From Aphrocallistes beatrix (taxonomy: Eukaryota > Porifera > Hexactinellida > Sceptrulophora > Aphrocallistidae): a DNA stretch of 64,000 bases. Made by a program: the position numbers and the translations under genes. Every line of letters starts with the position of its first letter. Positions within the stretch are counted from its first letter, which is position 1. Shown here piece by piece: positions 34,926-45,900 of this stretch. Below the pieces are notes generated by a model. It was given only the letters and a program-made list of their open reading frames with translations, was not told the DNA's origin and did not search any database. The stretch covers positions 2,523,001 through 2,587,000 of the forward strand of contig OY725506.1 in assembly GCA_963281255.1 (NCBI GenBank). The letters run 5' to 3'.

Positions 34926-35120
34926 CTTAATTAAAGATAAATATTAATAGACTACACATTAATAACAAAACACACACAAATAATATTAGAGAAAACATTG
35001 ATAAAGGATATATTAGTGTATCATTAAATACATTCCTAAAAGTACTAATACTAACACATTGAAAAAGTAAAAGCAATTCTTTTAGTATAGAGATTAGAGA
35101 GCAAAGGGGAATGAATAGAA

Positions 35121-38100
35121 TTAGTTTGTAGGCTCAAGATTTAGGGAATTCAACCCTATATCGTTCTTGCCATCACCACCGTTCAAAGCATTTTGTGCTT
35201 TCTTTTTCTCCACTAAATCCGGATACTTTTTGATAAAGACGAATAGCGTTATTAGCCCAATACCAGAAGCAGATAAAGCTGATACAGAAACTCCAATGGT
35301 TAAGTAAAATAAATAAACTGCAATAGTAGCAATTCCATTTTGAAGTCCTACAGCTACAGTTGGAGTTGGAGTTTGAGTTGTTGTTGGAATTGAAGTTGAA
35401 GTTGGAGTTGGAATTGAAGTTGGAATTGAAGTTGGATTTGGAGTTGGAATTGAAGTTGTTGGAATTGCTGTTTCTGTAGCTGACTGTTGTACAGAGGGAA
35501 TAATTGAAACGGTAGAAGTTGGAGCAATAAAAACGTCTGTTGTTGAAGAAAATCCCTCTGGAATAGACGTCATTTGGATAATATTGGTGGAACTTTCAAT
35601 ATCTTGGCTGCTACTGGGAGTTGGTTCGAGTACAGATAAAGACGAAGTTACTATTCCGGGCGTAGACTCAACTGATGATGGAATTGAAGAGGATATGACT
35701 GTTGTTGTTGGTGGTTGTGGTATGACTGTTGATGATGATGGTTGTGGTGGTGTGATAATTATTGGTGGTATAAGCGAATCACTCAGGATAATTCGCCAAG
35801 AGGGATCCCATATATCTGGGCAAGAATTCCCTGTGGGGTAGAGAAAAGCAAAAGAAATTGAGGAATTTAGATCAAATATCTCAATCGTAGGCGATTGGTA
35901 TTGCATAGGAGAAGGATTTAAACCAACAGAAAAGTCTAAAGTTTCATTCAACATCCCAGAACAGATTCGATTCATGCATGCAGGATCAATTTCAACGGTC
36001 AGGTTATAAAGCGTTGAATTCGCTTGAAAAGTGACGAAATAATCCATGATTGGTTCTGAACAATTCGTCGCATTCGCACTTGGTGGCAGTGAAAGTGTAT
36101 TGAAATTAATACTCTCATTCCCACCATTAACTGTGACTTGCAGCTTGTAAACAGTGTTTTCATTTAAACCTTGAAACCCAGACGTGAGACTTGAACTAGA
36201 CAATAGAGTATCGATTTCTTGTCGTCGTTCAATTGAACCCATTGGCGTGGAAAGAGTGATATCACCATTGATAATTACATTCTCTGGCGTGATCGAGAAA
36301 TTGAACGTCACCGAGTTCGGTGTGATAACAGTTGTAGTTATTGTGATAATGAAAATGACTGGCGATTCGAATTCGAAGCGTGTAATACACCCGAAAGCAC
36401 CTATTAAACCAGGTCGATTGAGTGGATGAACTTTGATAGTACATGTTAGACCAGGGATGCCTGAAATAACACTCGTAAAATTGTCACTATTAGCTGAACT
36501 CACAGATACTGAGCAATTATAAGCTACTATGGACATGCATTGGCTCAGATTGCTACCAATGCAGAAATCAGGATTGATAAAGTTAAATTGGAATTCTGAA
36601 CCTGATGGTGAAAAAAAACAATTTTCTGCGGTTGGCCAGTTGGGTAGAGTTCTCATCTCTGTTGAATTGGTAAAACGAGAACCACATAAGGTGTTGGCGG
36701 TAAAACTGACTGTATGAGTTGTGTTTTGATTCAAATTCTCAAAAATAGTTTCCCTTGAAATGTTTCGTGATCCAACACCATTCAAAGTGAATGTATAACT
36801 CTCAATGCCTAATTCTTGAAAGCTAAATCCGTCGTGAAGGACAACGCGAATAGTGGAATCAGTTGGAATGTAAGAAAAGTCGAAGTGATCAAATTGACTG
36901 GTGGAATTACAACGTGTGAAAACTGCATTTGTGTCGCAGGTAGCGATAGAATTTTGTGGGGAGTATAGTGAACCCCTCAACGTGCAGGTATCCCAAGGAA
37001 ATTGGTACGGGAAAGTAAGCACATTATCAGATGAACTCGCGATACAGAATTGATTGCCACTACAGGTAATACAGGTAGTTAGAGCGACGGATGGTTCGGG
37101 GGATGGAATGCGAATGGAAGAAAAAGTGTCAGTAAAAGGACAAATCGCATTGTAAGCTGTATAAGCGATAATATCAAGAGTCGGAACCGGTCCATAGATA
37201 TTCGTACGCGCAATCATGATGTAATATCCAGCCAATGGAAGTAGGCCAGTGAATTCTATCATCACAGAAGATGATGTTGCATTCCTTGAGGTATTACTGG
37301 TTGCTGAGGAATGTATGCTGTTCAATGGTGTTATTGATATCATTGAAATCATCTCTAGAGAAAAATCACAATTAATGGATACAGTTATAGTGGTCATTGT
37401 AGTTGAGACTATTGTTAATCGACAGGTGTCGTCAACTGTGAGTATAGCAATCGGGGGAACTGTTGGATACACCTGTGCAGGAGAATACTGTACACAGAAA
37501 CTCGTCGTGACATTCCATACGCACTCAGGATCTCGAAAGCATTCTAGTGCAGTTGCATAGGTATAACAGAGTTGAAGTGAAGTCTTATATAACTGGTTAG
37601 TCGTGATTGAGTAGAGAAATTTTTCACCGTTTTCCTCGCGTATTTCTGGATTCAATAAAGCAGTGTCGGCAATCTTAAATTGACTCACAAACGAAATGGA
37701 ATAGTCTGCCCTCATTTTAATGAGATAACCATCAAATGTTGTCGCATAGAAGAGTGTAATATTTATCAAGCCATTTGTAGTAAGCCTAGAAACCGTGTCG
37801 ATCACAACGGATTCAAAATGTTTCTCAAAAATTAATTCGGCATCATTGTGGACGATAGTCAAATGTAATAATTTTTGGTAGGCAGCTGAGAAGAGGTTAC
37901 CAACGCCGTCATCACGTGTTGTTATGTCACTGCATGTCCAAGGGTTGACTGAATTCTCGCTTATAGGGGTAGAGCCATCAAAAATGTTATAATAATTACT
38001 CCTAAAGCCTTGTTCAATGTTATTGTCCGACGTATTAGTCGAAGTTCTGTTTGAAAAGAATCTACAAACAGCAGAAGCTTGGTTTGTAGAGCTACCAGCA

Positions 38101-39074
38101 TCTTGACTTGTGAAAAACCCATACATCGTATCAGCATCGAGAATAAAAAATTGTTTGAGCGAAGTATACACATATGATGTGTCACTAGGATAGCGAATAA
38201 CCCCAGTTGGATCTCTACAGTCAATGGTTATTTTCGTGTATGTGACTGGGTTTGTTGGTGAATAATGCTGACCTAAATCATTGGCGCAAATACGTCCCAG
38301 TCGCCCATGGCGTGATGACTGTTCATAAAGCCCATTTGATGGCGATTCTAGCACTGTCTCTGTATATGGGAAATAAATAAAATCAAACTCTGCGGTATTG
38401 GTATTGCTGAAACGAGATATTTTACCCACAATAGGATCATTAAAAAAGGAGGTAGCTGAAGTCAAAGCCGTTAACCGAAAGGTATCTGTAATAAAAGGAA
38501 TATCACCAAAACTTGGAGAATCGCCAGTATAATTAGAAAAATTAAACAAAGCCAAATTATATGGTTCTTGGCTCGCGACGTCATCAAAATATTGTGAATA
38601 TATCACATTAGTTTCGGTATTTACATATAAAGCACTGAAAAAGTAAGATGAATCTGCTTTCAGATGTCCAGACAAATGAATTTGTTGGTAGCCAAGCTCA
38701 TTTTGAGTACTTAAATCGTAGAAAAAACAGCCTCCTAAGCCTCCATTAGAACCACATATTAGTGCATTGTTTGGGTAGAGGAAAATATGATCGATAACAT
38801 TTGCAAAACAAAATGGTTCAGGTATAATGACACAAAATGGAGCATTTTCTCGCAAAGGGATGCTAATTGGTTGCAAAGAACTGAAGTTGGATGACGTAGC
38901 CGTAGAAAGAGCACTTGCATTACGACCTAAATAAATGTCACTGCCATCATTAGAGATGGAGAAAGTGTATAGGAGATTGGCATCGGGACTGGTGGTAGAT
39001 AGGATGGCTTGAGATGAAGCAAAAGAATAGAGTAAAGAAGAAATGAAAAGTTGTAATAGCGGAGAGTGGATCAT
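35121..39074 (-). CDS. SEMA + PSI single-pass membrane receptor, 1,317 aa, single exon
   Basis: The protein starts with a signal peptide (MIHSPLLQLFISSLLYSFASS). Residues about 25-500 fit a SEMA beta-propeller, ending in the typical TLFYATTFDGYLIKM strand region. A PSI domain (about 503-535, CYTYATALECFRDPECVW) follows. Fibronectin-like segments with many N-glycosylation sites come next, then a Ser/Thr/Pro mucin-like stalk (about 1108-1240) and one membrane span near 1254-1281. The cytoplasmic tail is only 36 residues, with no plexin RasGAP domain and no kinase. SEMA+PSI is the module of semaphorins, plexins and Met receptors; a surface guidance or adhesion role is inference. It is complete and lies on the same strand as the adaptor gene about 1.3 kb upstream. 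Confidence 0.85.
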   Translation of the reverse strand: MIHSPLLQLFISSLLYSFASSQAILSTTSPDANLLYTFSISNDGSDIYLGRNASALSTATSSNFSSLQPISIPLRENAPFCVIIPEPFCFANVIDHIFLYPNNALICGSNGGLGGCFFYDLSTQNELGYQQIHLSGHLKADSSYFFSALYVNTETNVIYSQYFDDVASQEPYNLALFNFSNYTGDSPSFGDIPFITDTFRLTALTSATSFFNDPIVGKISRFSNTNTAEFDFIYFPYTETVLESPSNGLYEQSSRHGRLGRICANDLGQHYSPTNPVTYTKITIDCRDPTGVIRYPSDTSYVYTSLKQFFILDADTMYGFFTSQDAGSSTNQASAVCRFFSNRTSTNTSDNNIEQGFRSNYYNIFDGSTPISENSVNPWTCSDITTRDDGVGNLFSAAYQKLLHLTIVHNDAELIFEKHFESVVIDTVSRLTTNGLINITLFYATTFDGYLIKMRADYSISFVSQFKIADTALLNPEIREENGEKFLYSITTNQLYKTSLQLCYTYATALECFRDPECVWNVTTSFCVQYSPAQVYPTVPPIAILTVDDTCRLTIVSTTMTTITVSINCDFSLEMISMISITPLNSIHSSATSNTSRNATSSSVMIEFTGLLPLAGYYIMIARTNIYGPVPTLDIIAYTAYNAICPFTDTFSSIRIPSPEPSVALTTCITCSGNQFCIASSSDNVLTFPYQFPWDTCTLRGSLYSPQNSIATCDTNAVFTRCNSTSQFDHFDFSYIPTDSTIRVVLHDGFSFQELGIESYTFTLNGVGSRNISRETIFENLNQNTTHTVSFTANTLCGSRFTNSTEMRTLPNWPTAENCFFSPSGSEFQFNFINPDFCIGSNLSQCMSIVAYNCSVSVSSANSDNFTSVISGIPGLTCTIKVHPLNRPGLIGAFGCITRFEFESPVIFIITITTTVITPNSVTFNFSITPENVIINGDITLSTPMGSIERRQEIDTLLSSSSLTSGFQGLNENTVYKLQVTVNGGNESINFNTLSLPPSANATNCSEPIMDYFVTFQANSTLYNLTVEIDPACMNRICSGMLNETLDFSVGLNPSPMQYQSPTIEIFDLNSSISFAFLYPTGNSCPDIWDPSWRIILSDSLIPPIIITPPQPSSSTVIPQPPTTTVISSSIPSSVESTPGIVTSSLSVLEPTPSSSQDIESSTNIIQMTSIPEGFSSTTDVFIAPTSTVSIIPSVQQSATETAIPTTSIPTPNPTSIPTSIPTPTSTSIPTTTQTPTPTVAVGLQNGIATIAVYLFYLTIGVSVSALSASGIGLITLFVFIKKYPDLVEKKKAQNALNGGDGKNDIGLNSLNLEPTN
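35355..35500 (-). repeat. Coding minisatellite for the Ser/Thr/Pro stalk
   Basis: Units of about 12 bp (TTGGAATTGAAG on the plus strand) encode repeated PTSIPT-type residues in the mucin-like stalk of the SEMA protein. Confidence 0.75.
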
Positions 39075-39201
39075 TATGGAGATCCAAAAATACTAATTGT
39101 ATAAAGATTAAAATAAACGAAAATAGTTCAATTATGAAGCAGATAAATCGGTATTACAATCCCAGAACAACGAACAGAGGTGTAAAATGCACACACATAT
39201 A

Positions 39202-39391
39202 CAGTGAACTCCGCTTAATAGGGTCACTGCTTAATCGGGTCAACCGCTTAATCGGGCCACTTTAGGTAGGACCGGAATAGCTCTCACACATAGAAGCTAA
39301 TACAAAATATTTTCGGTTCATAGGGATCTCCGCTTAATCGGGGCAAAATGTCCTCTGACCAATGTGACCCTAATTTAAGCGGGGTCGACTG
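39202..39391. mobile_element. Family B MITE
   Basis: The ends CAGTGAACTCCGCTTAAT and AAGCGGGGTCGACTG are flanked by TA. It sits about 130 bp upstream of the SEMA start codon. Confidence 0.8.
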
Positions 39392-39410
39392 TACATTAAA
39401 TATACTTATA

Positions 39411-39470
39411 TGCTTCCCCATCGAAAATGGCTTAACCCGGAAATGACGCAACACAAGTGTGGGTTTTAAC
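39411..39470 (-). promoter_or_regulatory. Truncated family Q module
   Basis: On the minus strand it reads TTGCGTCATTTCCGGGTTAAG and on towards the SEMA gene. The TATAAATAG part is missing at the distal end. Confidence 0.45.
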
Positions 39471-39472
39471 GG

Positions 39473-39634
39473 TATGGTGGAAATAGTTCACAAAAAACCG
39501 GAAATAGTTCACATAAAAACCACCATTAATCCTAATGATAAAAATAACTATTTCCTAAATCTGCAATTCGAACTAAGTATTTCCTTTTTCGAAAAGTCGA
39601 ACCATTTCCGCATTACCGGTTTTAACCATAATGT
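39473..39634. mobile_element. Family N MITE
   Basis: The ends GGTATGGTGGAAATAG and CCATTTCCGCATTACCG are flanked by GTTTTAAC on both sides, inserted beside a Q module. Confidence 0.8.
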
Positions 39635-39689
39635 CATTTTGATTACATGAAACATATGTTATAGGATCATCCTTATAAAAAACAATAAA

Positions 39690-40005
39690 ATTTTATTTGC
39701 ATCTTTCACATCAGGTATAATGCCACCTTATCCTTTAGGCCTATATTTGAATTTATATAAAAGGAAGATGGTATTCATTACTTACATACATATATCAGCT
39801 TTGATACTAAAGTACTTCATTCTATAAATGTTGGATAATAGTACGACTCTATTATCCAACATTTATAGAATGAAGTACTTTGGTATCAAAGCTAATACAT
39901 GTGTGTAAGTAATGAATACCATCTTCCTTTTATATAAATTCAAATATATGCCTAAAAAAATAAGGTGGCATTATACCTGATATGAAAGATGCAAAGAAAA
40001 TTTTA
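39690..40005. repeat. Near-perfect palindrome between the SEMA and adaptor genes
   Basis: Arms of about 155 bp are almost identical, with the centre GTTGGATAATAGTACGACTC near 39,840. The high arm identity suggests recent origin or gene conversion. Confidence 0.85.
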
Positions 40006-40330
40006 TCAATTAGAAGTTTTATTATATAAAAATTAATCTATGTTTACCAAAAGTGATACCCTTAGCTTAGACTCTCATCTAAAATATTTAAACTCAGAAA
40101 TAACATCTACCAATGGATTAACAATATATACATAAAAAAATCATATACTGAAGTAAAAAGTACAACCTATAGTAACCGACATATATATATTTAGAGATAG
40201 CAAATTCTAAGCCAGGATGAGCAACTAGGAACTACGGCAGGAAACACACGAAGATATGCATAATATCAAATCAGTACTTTTTGGTAGTACTTAAATGTTA
40301 AGATTTTTAGGATGGGGAGGGATGTTATTA

Positions 40331-42937
40331 TTAAGAAGAATCTTGAGCAATTTCGGGAGATTGAAGGGAATTTTCGCTATCTTCTCTTATAGTTGCTTCG
40401 TTTTTGATGACGTCAGTGTTTGAATCTACATTAACTGCATCGTCATTCAATTTTTCACTTGGAATAACAGCTACATCATCGTGCATTTCATCATTTCCAG
40501 TTACGTCATTGTGAATTTCATCATTTTGTATCATGTCATTCTGAGTTTCATCATTTTGAGTGACGTCATTGTGAATTTCATCATGTTGAGTGACGTCATT
40601 GTGAATTTCGTCATTTTGTATCATGTCATTCTGAGTTTCATCACGTTGAGTGACGTCATTGTGAATTTCATCATTTTGTATCATGTCATTCTGAGTTTCA
40701 TCATGTTGAGTGACGTCATTGTGAATTTCATCATTTTGTATCATGTCATTCTGAGTTTCATCATTTTGAGTGACGTCATTGTGAATTTCATCATTGTGGA
40801 TATCATCATTTTGAGTGACGTCATTGTGAATTTCATCATTCTGGATTATGTCATTCTGAGTTTCATCATTTTGAGTGACGTCATTTTGAACTTCAGCATT
40901 TTGTGAAATATCCTCTTTTGTTTCGTGAGTCTTATTACTCGCTTTTTTAACATCATCAATTGATGCGTACTCGGGCATATTATCCTTCTGGTGGGATACT
41001 TTCACGTATCCTTTCTGCTCACGCAGCTTTGATAAATTTTGTGAGACTTTTTCATCTACTTCCGGTTCAACATTTTCAAATCGTGGGGTAGCGTATTCAT
41101 CTTCATTTTTCGGACTCGAAGCAATCTTGGACTTTGGCTCATCATCATCACCACCATCATCATGTACTTCACGATCAATTAAATCGACAGGCACTTCGTA
41201 TGTAGGCGTTTTGACCTCCGTACCTATAGACTCATACATGGGCATTTTGGCCTCACTATGAGTATCTTTAAGCGTTATTTTTTCTGTACGAATATCCTCG
41301 TACATTGGCGGTTCTTTCGAACCTAATACCACGTTTGGTTCTTCGTAAGGCTGGCATTCAACTAGGGTGGAATACGTATGATCACCTATGCTCTCATCCA
41401 GACTAATGCCAAGTGCATTTTTGTCAAGAGTTCGTGATTGCTCAGTCGTGAGAATATCATCAGATTTGACAGGGGGTTCAGGGGCAATTGGTGTCTTTTT
41501 AGCACGCTTTTGCTCGAGGACTTTAGCTACTGAGGCATAGGACTGTGTTTCGTCATCTGAATCATGTGGTGGCTCTGGAGGTGCTAAACCTAGTACATGT
41601 GGAAGTGTCTGTGTAACTATGTCCTCATCTTTATGGAAGTCAGAAAAAATGGACTTAAGGGACATGAATTGTTGTGATTCAGGTTCATTCTTTCTTTTCT
41701 CAACAATTTCTTCCTCGATTTTTTCCGTCGTTGTATCAAAAGAAGGATCGGGTAATAGAGCTTCAATTGCACCACTCAATCTTCTCTCTTCTTCTTTCTT
41801 ATAGCGCTGTTCCTTTTTCCTCCTTTTTATCTCTTCAGAATCGACATACTGATGAGGTGCCTTTTTAGCATCATTCGGCAGCTGAGGTAGTGCCCTTGTT
41901 GGCAATTCGAGATCAGATAGAGGATCACTGGGAGTGATGGGTGACTTATCTTTTGCTTGTTTTTTTACATCATCAATGCAAGAATAAGCTTGATCTATTT
42001 CCATAGGTGATGTATTCCCATCTTCACTCTGTTTATAATCCACAGCTATGATAAGGTCAGGTGCTTTTTTCTCAGCACGTTTTTTCTTAGGGTCAAATTT
42101 CAGTTCTGAGTATGGCCCTTCAGCACTAGATGAACTGCTCCTAGATTCTCGAGATGCGAGCGGTTTTTTAGACGCGTTAGCTTCAATGCAGGAATAACCT
42201 TCTTCACTGTCGCTTGCAGCTAAATCTTTAGGAACAGGTGGAAGGGCGCCTCTGTGTTTAGCTATCTCGGTAGAACTCTCGAAAGATTTATGCGGCGATT
42301 CAGGCTGAGGCTGATCAGATGAAGCAACTTTTTTACGTTCTTTTTGGAAGAACGGTGCAAATGACTTTGTTTTTTTACGTTGTGGATTCTCATCAATCGG
42401 TTCATTTGGGGTAACTGGATCTGGGTGCTCAGCTTTATCCCTTAAAGAGTTCCGATTTTTTTTCCGACTCTTTTTCATATCCTGTGCTGGGGCTTTCAAC
42501 ATGTCTTTCTGTACAGGAAGTCGTGGCGCCGGTAGAGACGGTGGGTTTTGCACTATTTTAATCTTTTCATGGTCAACAGAAGCATATGCGTTCTCATCGT
42601 TATCGTCTGAGCATGGATTCGAGGTGGGAGAGACTGTCTGGTTTTCATCCTTAATACTCTCATATACTTCTTCGCTTGTGTTGGTCGTTGGTTTGTTGAT
42701 GATTGGACGTGTGGTATTGCTTGGCATCGAGCCTAATCGGAGATTCCGTGCTGGTAACTGTGGAGGGTTGAAGATGGCCTTTGCTGGACTGGTAATTGAG
42801 CGAGGTTTGGTTGTTATTCCTTCATCAGAAAGGGTTTGTTTCAATTTCTGTTTTTCTTGCTTTTTTTCAGGCTCATTAGGTTGAGTGTTACTACTCTTCG
42901 CTTCGCGTATGGGTGCGTAAGGATTTGAGACTCTCAC
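40331..42937 (-). CDS. Adaptor exon 2 (cytoplasmic tail)
   Basis: It begins VRVSNPYAPIRE after TATACAG and ends in a TAA stop. Codons upstream of 42937 are intronic. It contains most Tyr motifs, the PxxP motifs and the C-terminal repeat. Confidence 0.82.
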   Translation of the reverse strand: MRVSNPYAPIREAKSSNTQPNEPEKKQEKQKLKQTLSDEGITTKPRSITSPAKAIFNPPQLPARNLRLGSMPSNTTRPIINKPTTNTSEEVYESIKDENQTVSPTSNPCSDDNDENAYASVDHEKIKIVQNPPSLPAPRLPVQKDMLKAPAQDMKKSRKKNRNSLRDKAEHPDPVTPNEPIDENPQRKKTKSFAPFFQKERKKVASSDQPQPESPHKSFESSTEIAKHRGALPPVPKDLAASDSEEGYSCIEANASKKPLASRESRSSSSSAEGPYSELKFDPKKKRAEKKAPDLIIAVDYKQSEDGNTSPMEIDQAYSCIDDVKKQAKDKSPITPSDPLSDLELPTRALPQLPNDAKKAPHQYVDSEEIKRRKKEQRYKKEEERRLSGAIEALLPDPSFDTTTEKIEEEIVEKRKNEPESQQFMSLKSIFSDFHKDEDIVTQTLPHVLGLAPPEPPHDSDDETQSYASVAKVLEQKRAKKTPIAPEPPVKSDDILTTEQSRTLDKNALGISLDESIGDHTYSTLVECQPYEEPNVVLGSKEPPMYEDIRTEKITLKDTHSEAKMPMYESIGTEVKTPTYEVPVDLIDREVHDDGGDDDEPKSKIASSPKNEDEYATPRFENVEPEVDEKVSQNLSKLREQKGYVKVSHQKDNMPEYASIDDVKKASNKTHETKEDISQNAEVQNDVTQNDETQNDIIQNDEIHNDVTQNDDIHNDEIHNDVTQNDETQNDMIQNDEIHNDVTQHDETQNDMIQNDEIHNDVTQRDETQNDMIQNDEIHNDVTQHDEIHNDVTQNDETQNDMIQNDEIHNDVTGNDEMHDDVAVIPSEKLNDDAVNVDSNTDVIKNEATIREDSENSLQSPEIAQDSS

Positions 42938-45900
42938 CTGTATATGAAAATGGAGATAAATACAGTACAATAGAACTCGGTCAGTACTCGGATAATATGT
43001 TCTTCGGTTTAGTACGTACTCATTTCTCTGAACCAAAATCCATCTATAATATAGATTTCTATGTAATACAAACTCGGCTAGTACGTACTGATAATTCCTT
43101 CCCGTCTTATCCGAATTCTACTGTATATGTGTTATCGTCAAAACGTCAAATCAGTTATTATGTATAGTACCTGGGAAATCCATGCATTTTCCATCAGTTA
43201 TTATGTATAATGCCTGAGATTTCCACGTATTTCACATACAGAATACTTATATGGAGCTAAGCGACAATGTCACTGACTCTAGCGATCATAGATGCCAAGT
43301 TTTGGAAAATAGAATAAAACGGTTAAGAGCGAGCGACGGGAAGGGAGGTCTGGGGGGCTTGCCCCCCAGAAAAAATTTTAAATCTTAGATGCTCAAATAT
43401 CGATATACAGCCATTGTTGTTACCTAGGGAAAATAAAATCTCGGATTATAGTGGAAGAAAAATGTAATTGGGATATAGTTGTAGCCTATAAGTTTGTGTG
43501 GAGTCCTGCCATACCACAGCTTCCTCCACTGCTCCATTGCCCAGCACCACGGCCTCCCGAGCACCTAGATAAACCCCTGGATGGGAATCACTCTCATAAT
43601 AGTTAACAAATGAGCAAAGATATGTAATATCATTCGAAAAATTTTTCTCGATTATTTGTTGATTCGGTGCAGATTTTTTACGATCGTGACCCATTTCAGC
43701 CGTATTTTAAACAGAGACGTAGTCAACTCAATTTTAGAGTGTGGCAAGGGTGAAGCAAGGATGCGGCAAGGGTGTAGGTAGGCCATAGGCGCCGAAACCG
43801 GGGGGGGGGGCTCAAGCCCCCCCCTAGAACTCTGAAATTGCCCTTAGATTTCGAAAAGTTCAGCGCCCCTGGGTGGGTGCGAAAACTCATCTGGCAACAC
43901 TGAACAGGACCAACCTGGGCCACTTTTGAAAATGGTTAAAGCCGTATAAACCGGACAAGTAGCGCCAGGCCTGATATAGATTTTGAATTATTTACACCAG
44001 AAATATTCTGAAATAGTAAGAAAAACCGGTTTCAATTCAGGGCATTATACGGCCTTCCAGAAATTCTCATTTTCATACGCCTCAATCGATAAATAACATT
44101 ATAATATAGGGTAAATTGGGTGTTATTCTAAATTTTCACACTCCTAAACACCTAGATAATGCTTGTTTCAACTATACTTGATGAGGTGGAGTTCACCTCA
44201 AGGAATTATCTAGGAGCGCGAGACGCTCCTTTAGGTGCATGATTTTAAGCCTCAAAGTGTTTAGGAGCGTGAAAATCCAGAATAATACCCAATTTACCCA
44301 ATATCATGTCATTTATCGATTTAGGCGTATGAACATTTATAAATTTTAGAAACAGTCGACTCCGCTTAATAGGGTCACATCGGTCAGAGGACATTTTGAC
44401 CCGATTAAGCGGAGAACCCTATTAACCCAAAATATTTTGTATTAGCTTCTATATGTGCGAGTTATTCCGGTCCTGCCGAAAGTGGCCCGATTAAACAGTG
44501 AACCTATTAAGCAGAGTCGACTGTATCTCTGGAAGGCTATATAATACCCTGGTTCACCTATTAGCAACATTACTCTATTTACAACCAATTTTCAAGTCAT
44601 AAGTGTAGATTTTATATTAATTCAGTTCCCTTATTAGCTACTTTCTCCTGGACAAAACCCGAGTTGAATAAGAATAACAATAATAAGCGAATTCAATCAG
44701 TTAAACACAAATAGAATGAGATTAGGAGCTGTCCCAGGAGAAAGGCTAGCCTATGACGAAAGGGTATGGTGGAAATAGTTAGTGGAAATAGCCCAAAAAC
44801 CGGAAATAGTTCGACTTTCCCAAAAAGGAAATAGTTCACATGAAAACCACCATTAATCCTAATGATAAAAAATCGAACTATTTCCTAAATCTGCAATTCG
44901 AACTATTTCCTTATTCGAAAAGTCTAACCATTTCCGCATTACCGACGAAAGCATGGAGAACTCTCCCCCCTTCCCAGCTCCTGGTTTGCTAAATTCCTGA
45001 GACTGCCACTGTTCGAGATGACATACATGACAACTATTCCGTTTTTGGAGGGACGTCCCGCTTTTTTAGCTCTTTTTATGGGCTAATTTTCTCGAGCGTC
45101 CAGTTTTTACATTAAATTTCCCTATTAAAAATGTCCCGATTTTTTGGGGTCCATGTATCAGTGCTCGAAAAATCTGCTGGTTTATATAACCACCAAATTC
45201 CTGAGCATAGTGGCTAACAAAACCATCAAATTTTATGAAGTACTGGGCTATTTATATCGTGTAATTAGAATTTGTGCTAACCCAGAAAAAGTAAACGGGT
45301 GGTTAAGATAGTCACCATCATATAGTCAGGGTCGCTTATTGTGAACCACCAGGGGACCAAAAAATCTGTTCATAATAGAGATACAGTCAGGGTCGCTTAA
45401 TATGAACACTCGTTTATTATGAACTAACCTCCTGATCCCAATTTCATTTTTTAGATAGGATTTGTATTGAATCAAGTTCACTTAATATATTATGAACAGA
45501 TTTGTTGGTCCTCTGGTGGTTCACAATAAGCGACCCTGACTGTATTTTGATTTGGTCAAGCATTGCCATGCATAATACTTTTCTATTGCGTCACGCCATG
45601 TCCCGCGAAATTCAACGCTCCATCCCGCTTTTATCATGGCTCAAGTTGGCATTTATGAGATGGTAATGCGGAAATGGTTCGACTTTTCGAAAAAGGAAAT
45701 AGTTCGAATTACATATTTAGGAAATACAGTCGACTCTGCTTAATAGGGCCACATCGGTCAGGACATTTTGGCCCGATTAAGCGGAGAGCCCTATTAACCG
45801 AAAATATTTGTATTAGCTTCTATGTGTGAGAGCTATTCCGGTCCTGCCAAAAGTGGCCCGATTAAGCGGTTGACCCAATTAAGCAGTGACCCTATTAAGC

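Noticed and set aside
40481-40906. Plus-strand open frame of 141 codons opposite the adaptor repeat
   Set aside because: It is the antisense shadow of the 60-bp coding repeat and shows only repeat-derived hydrophobic residues.
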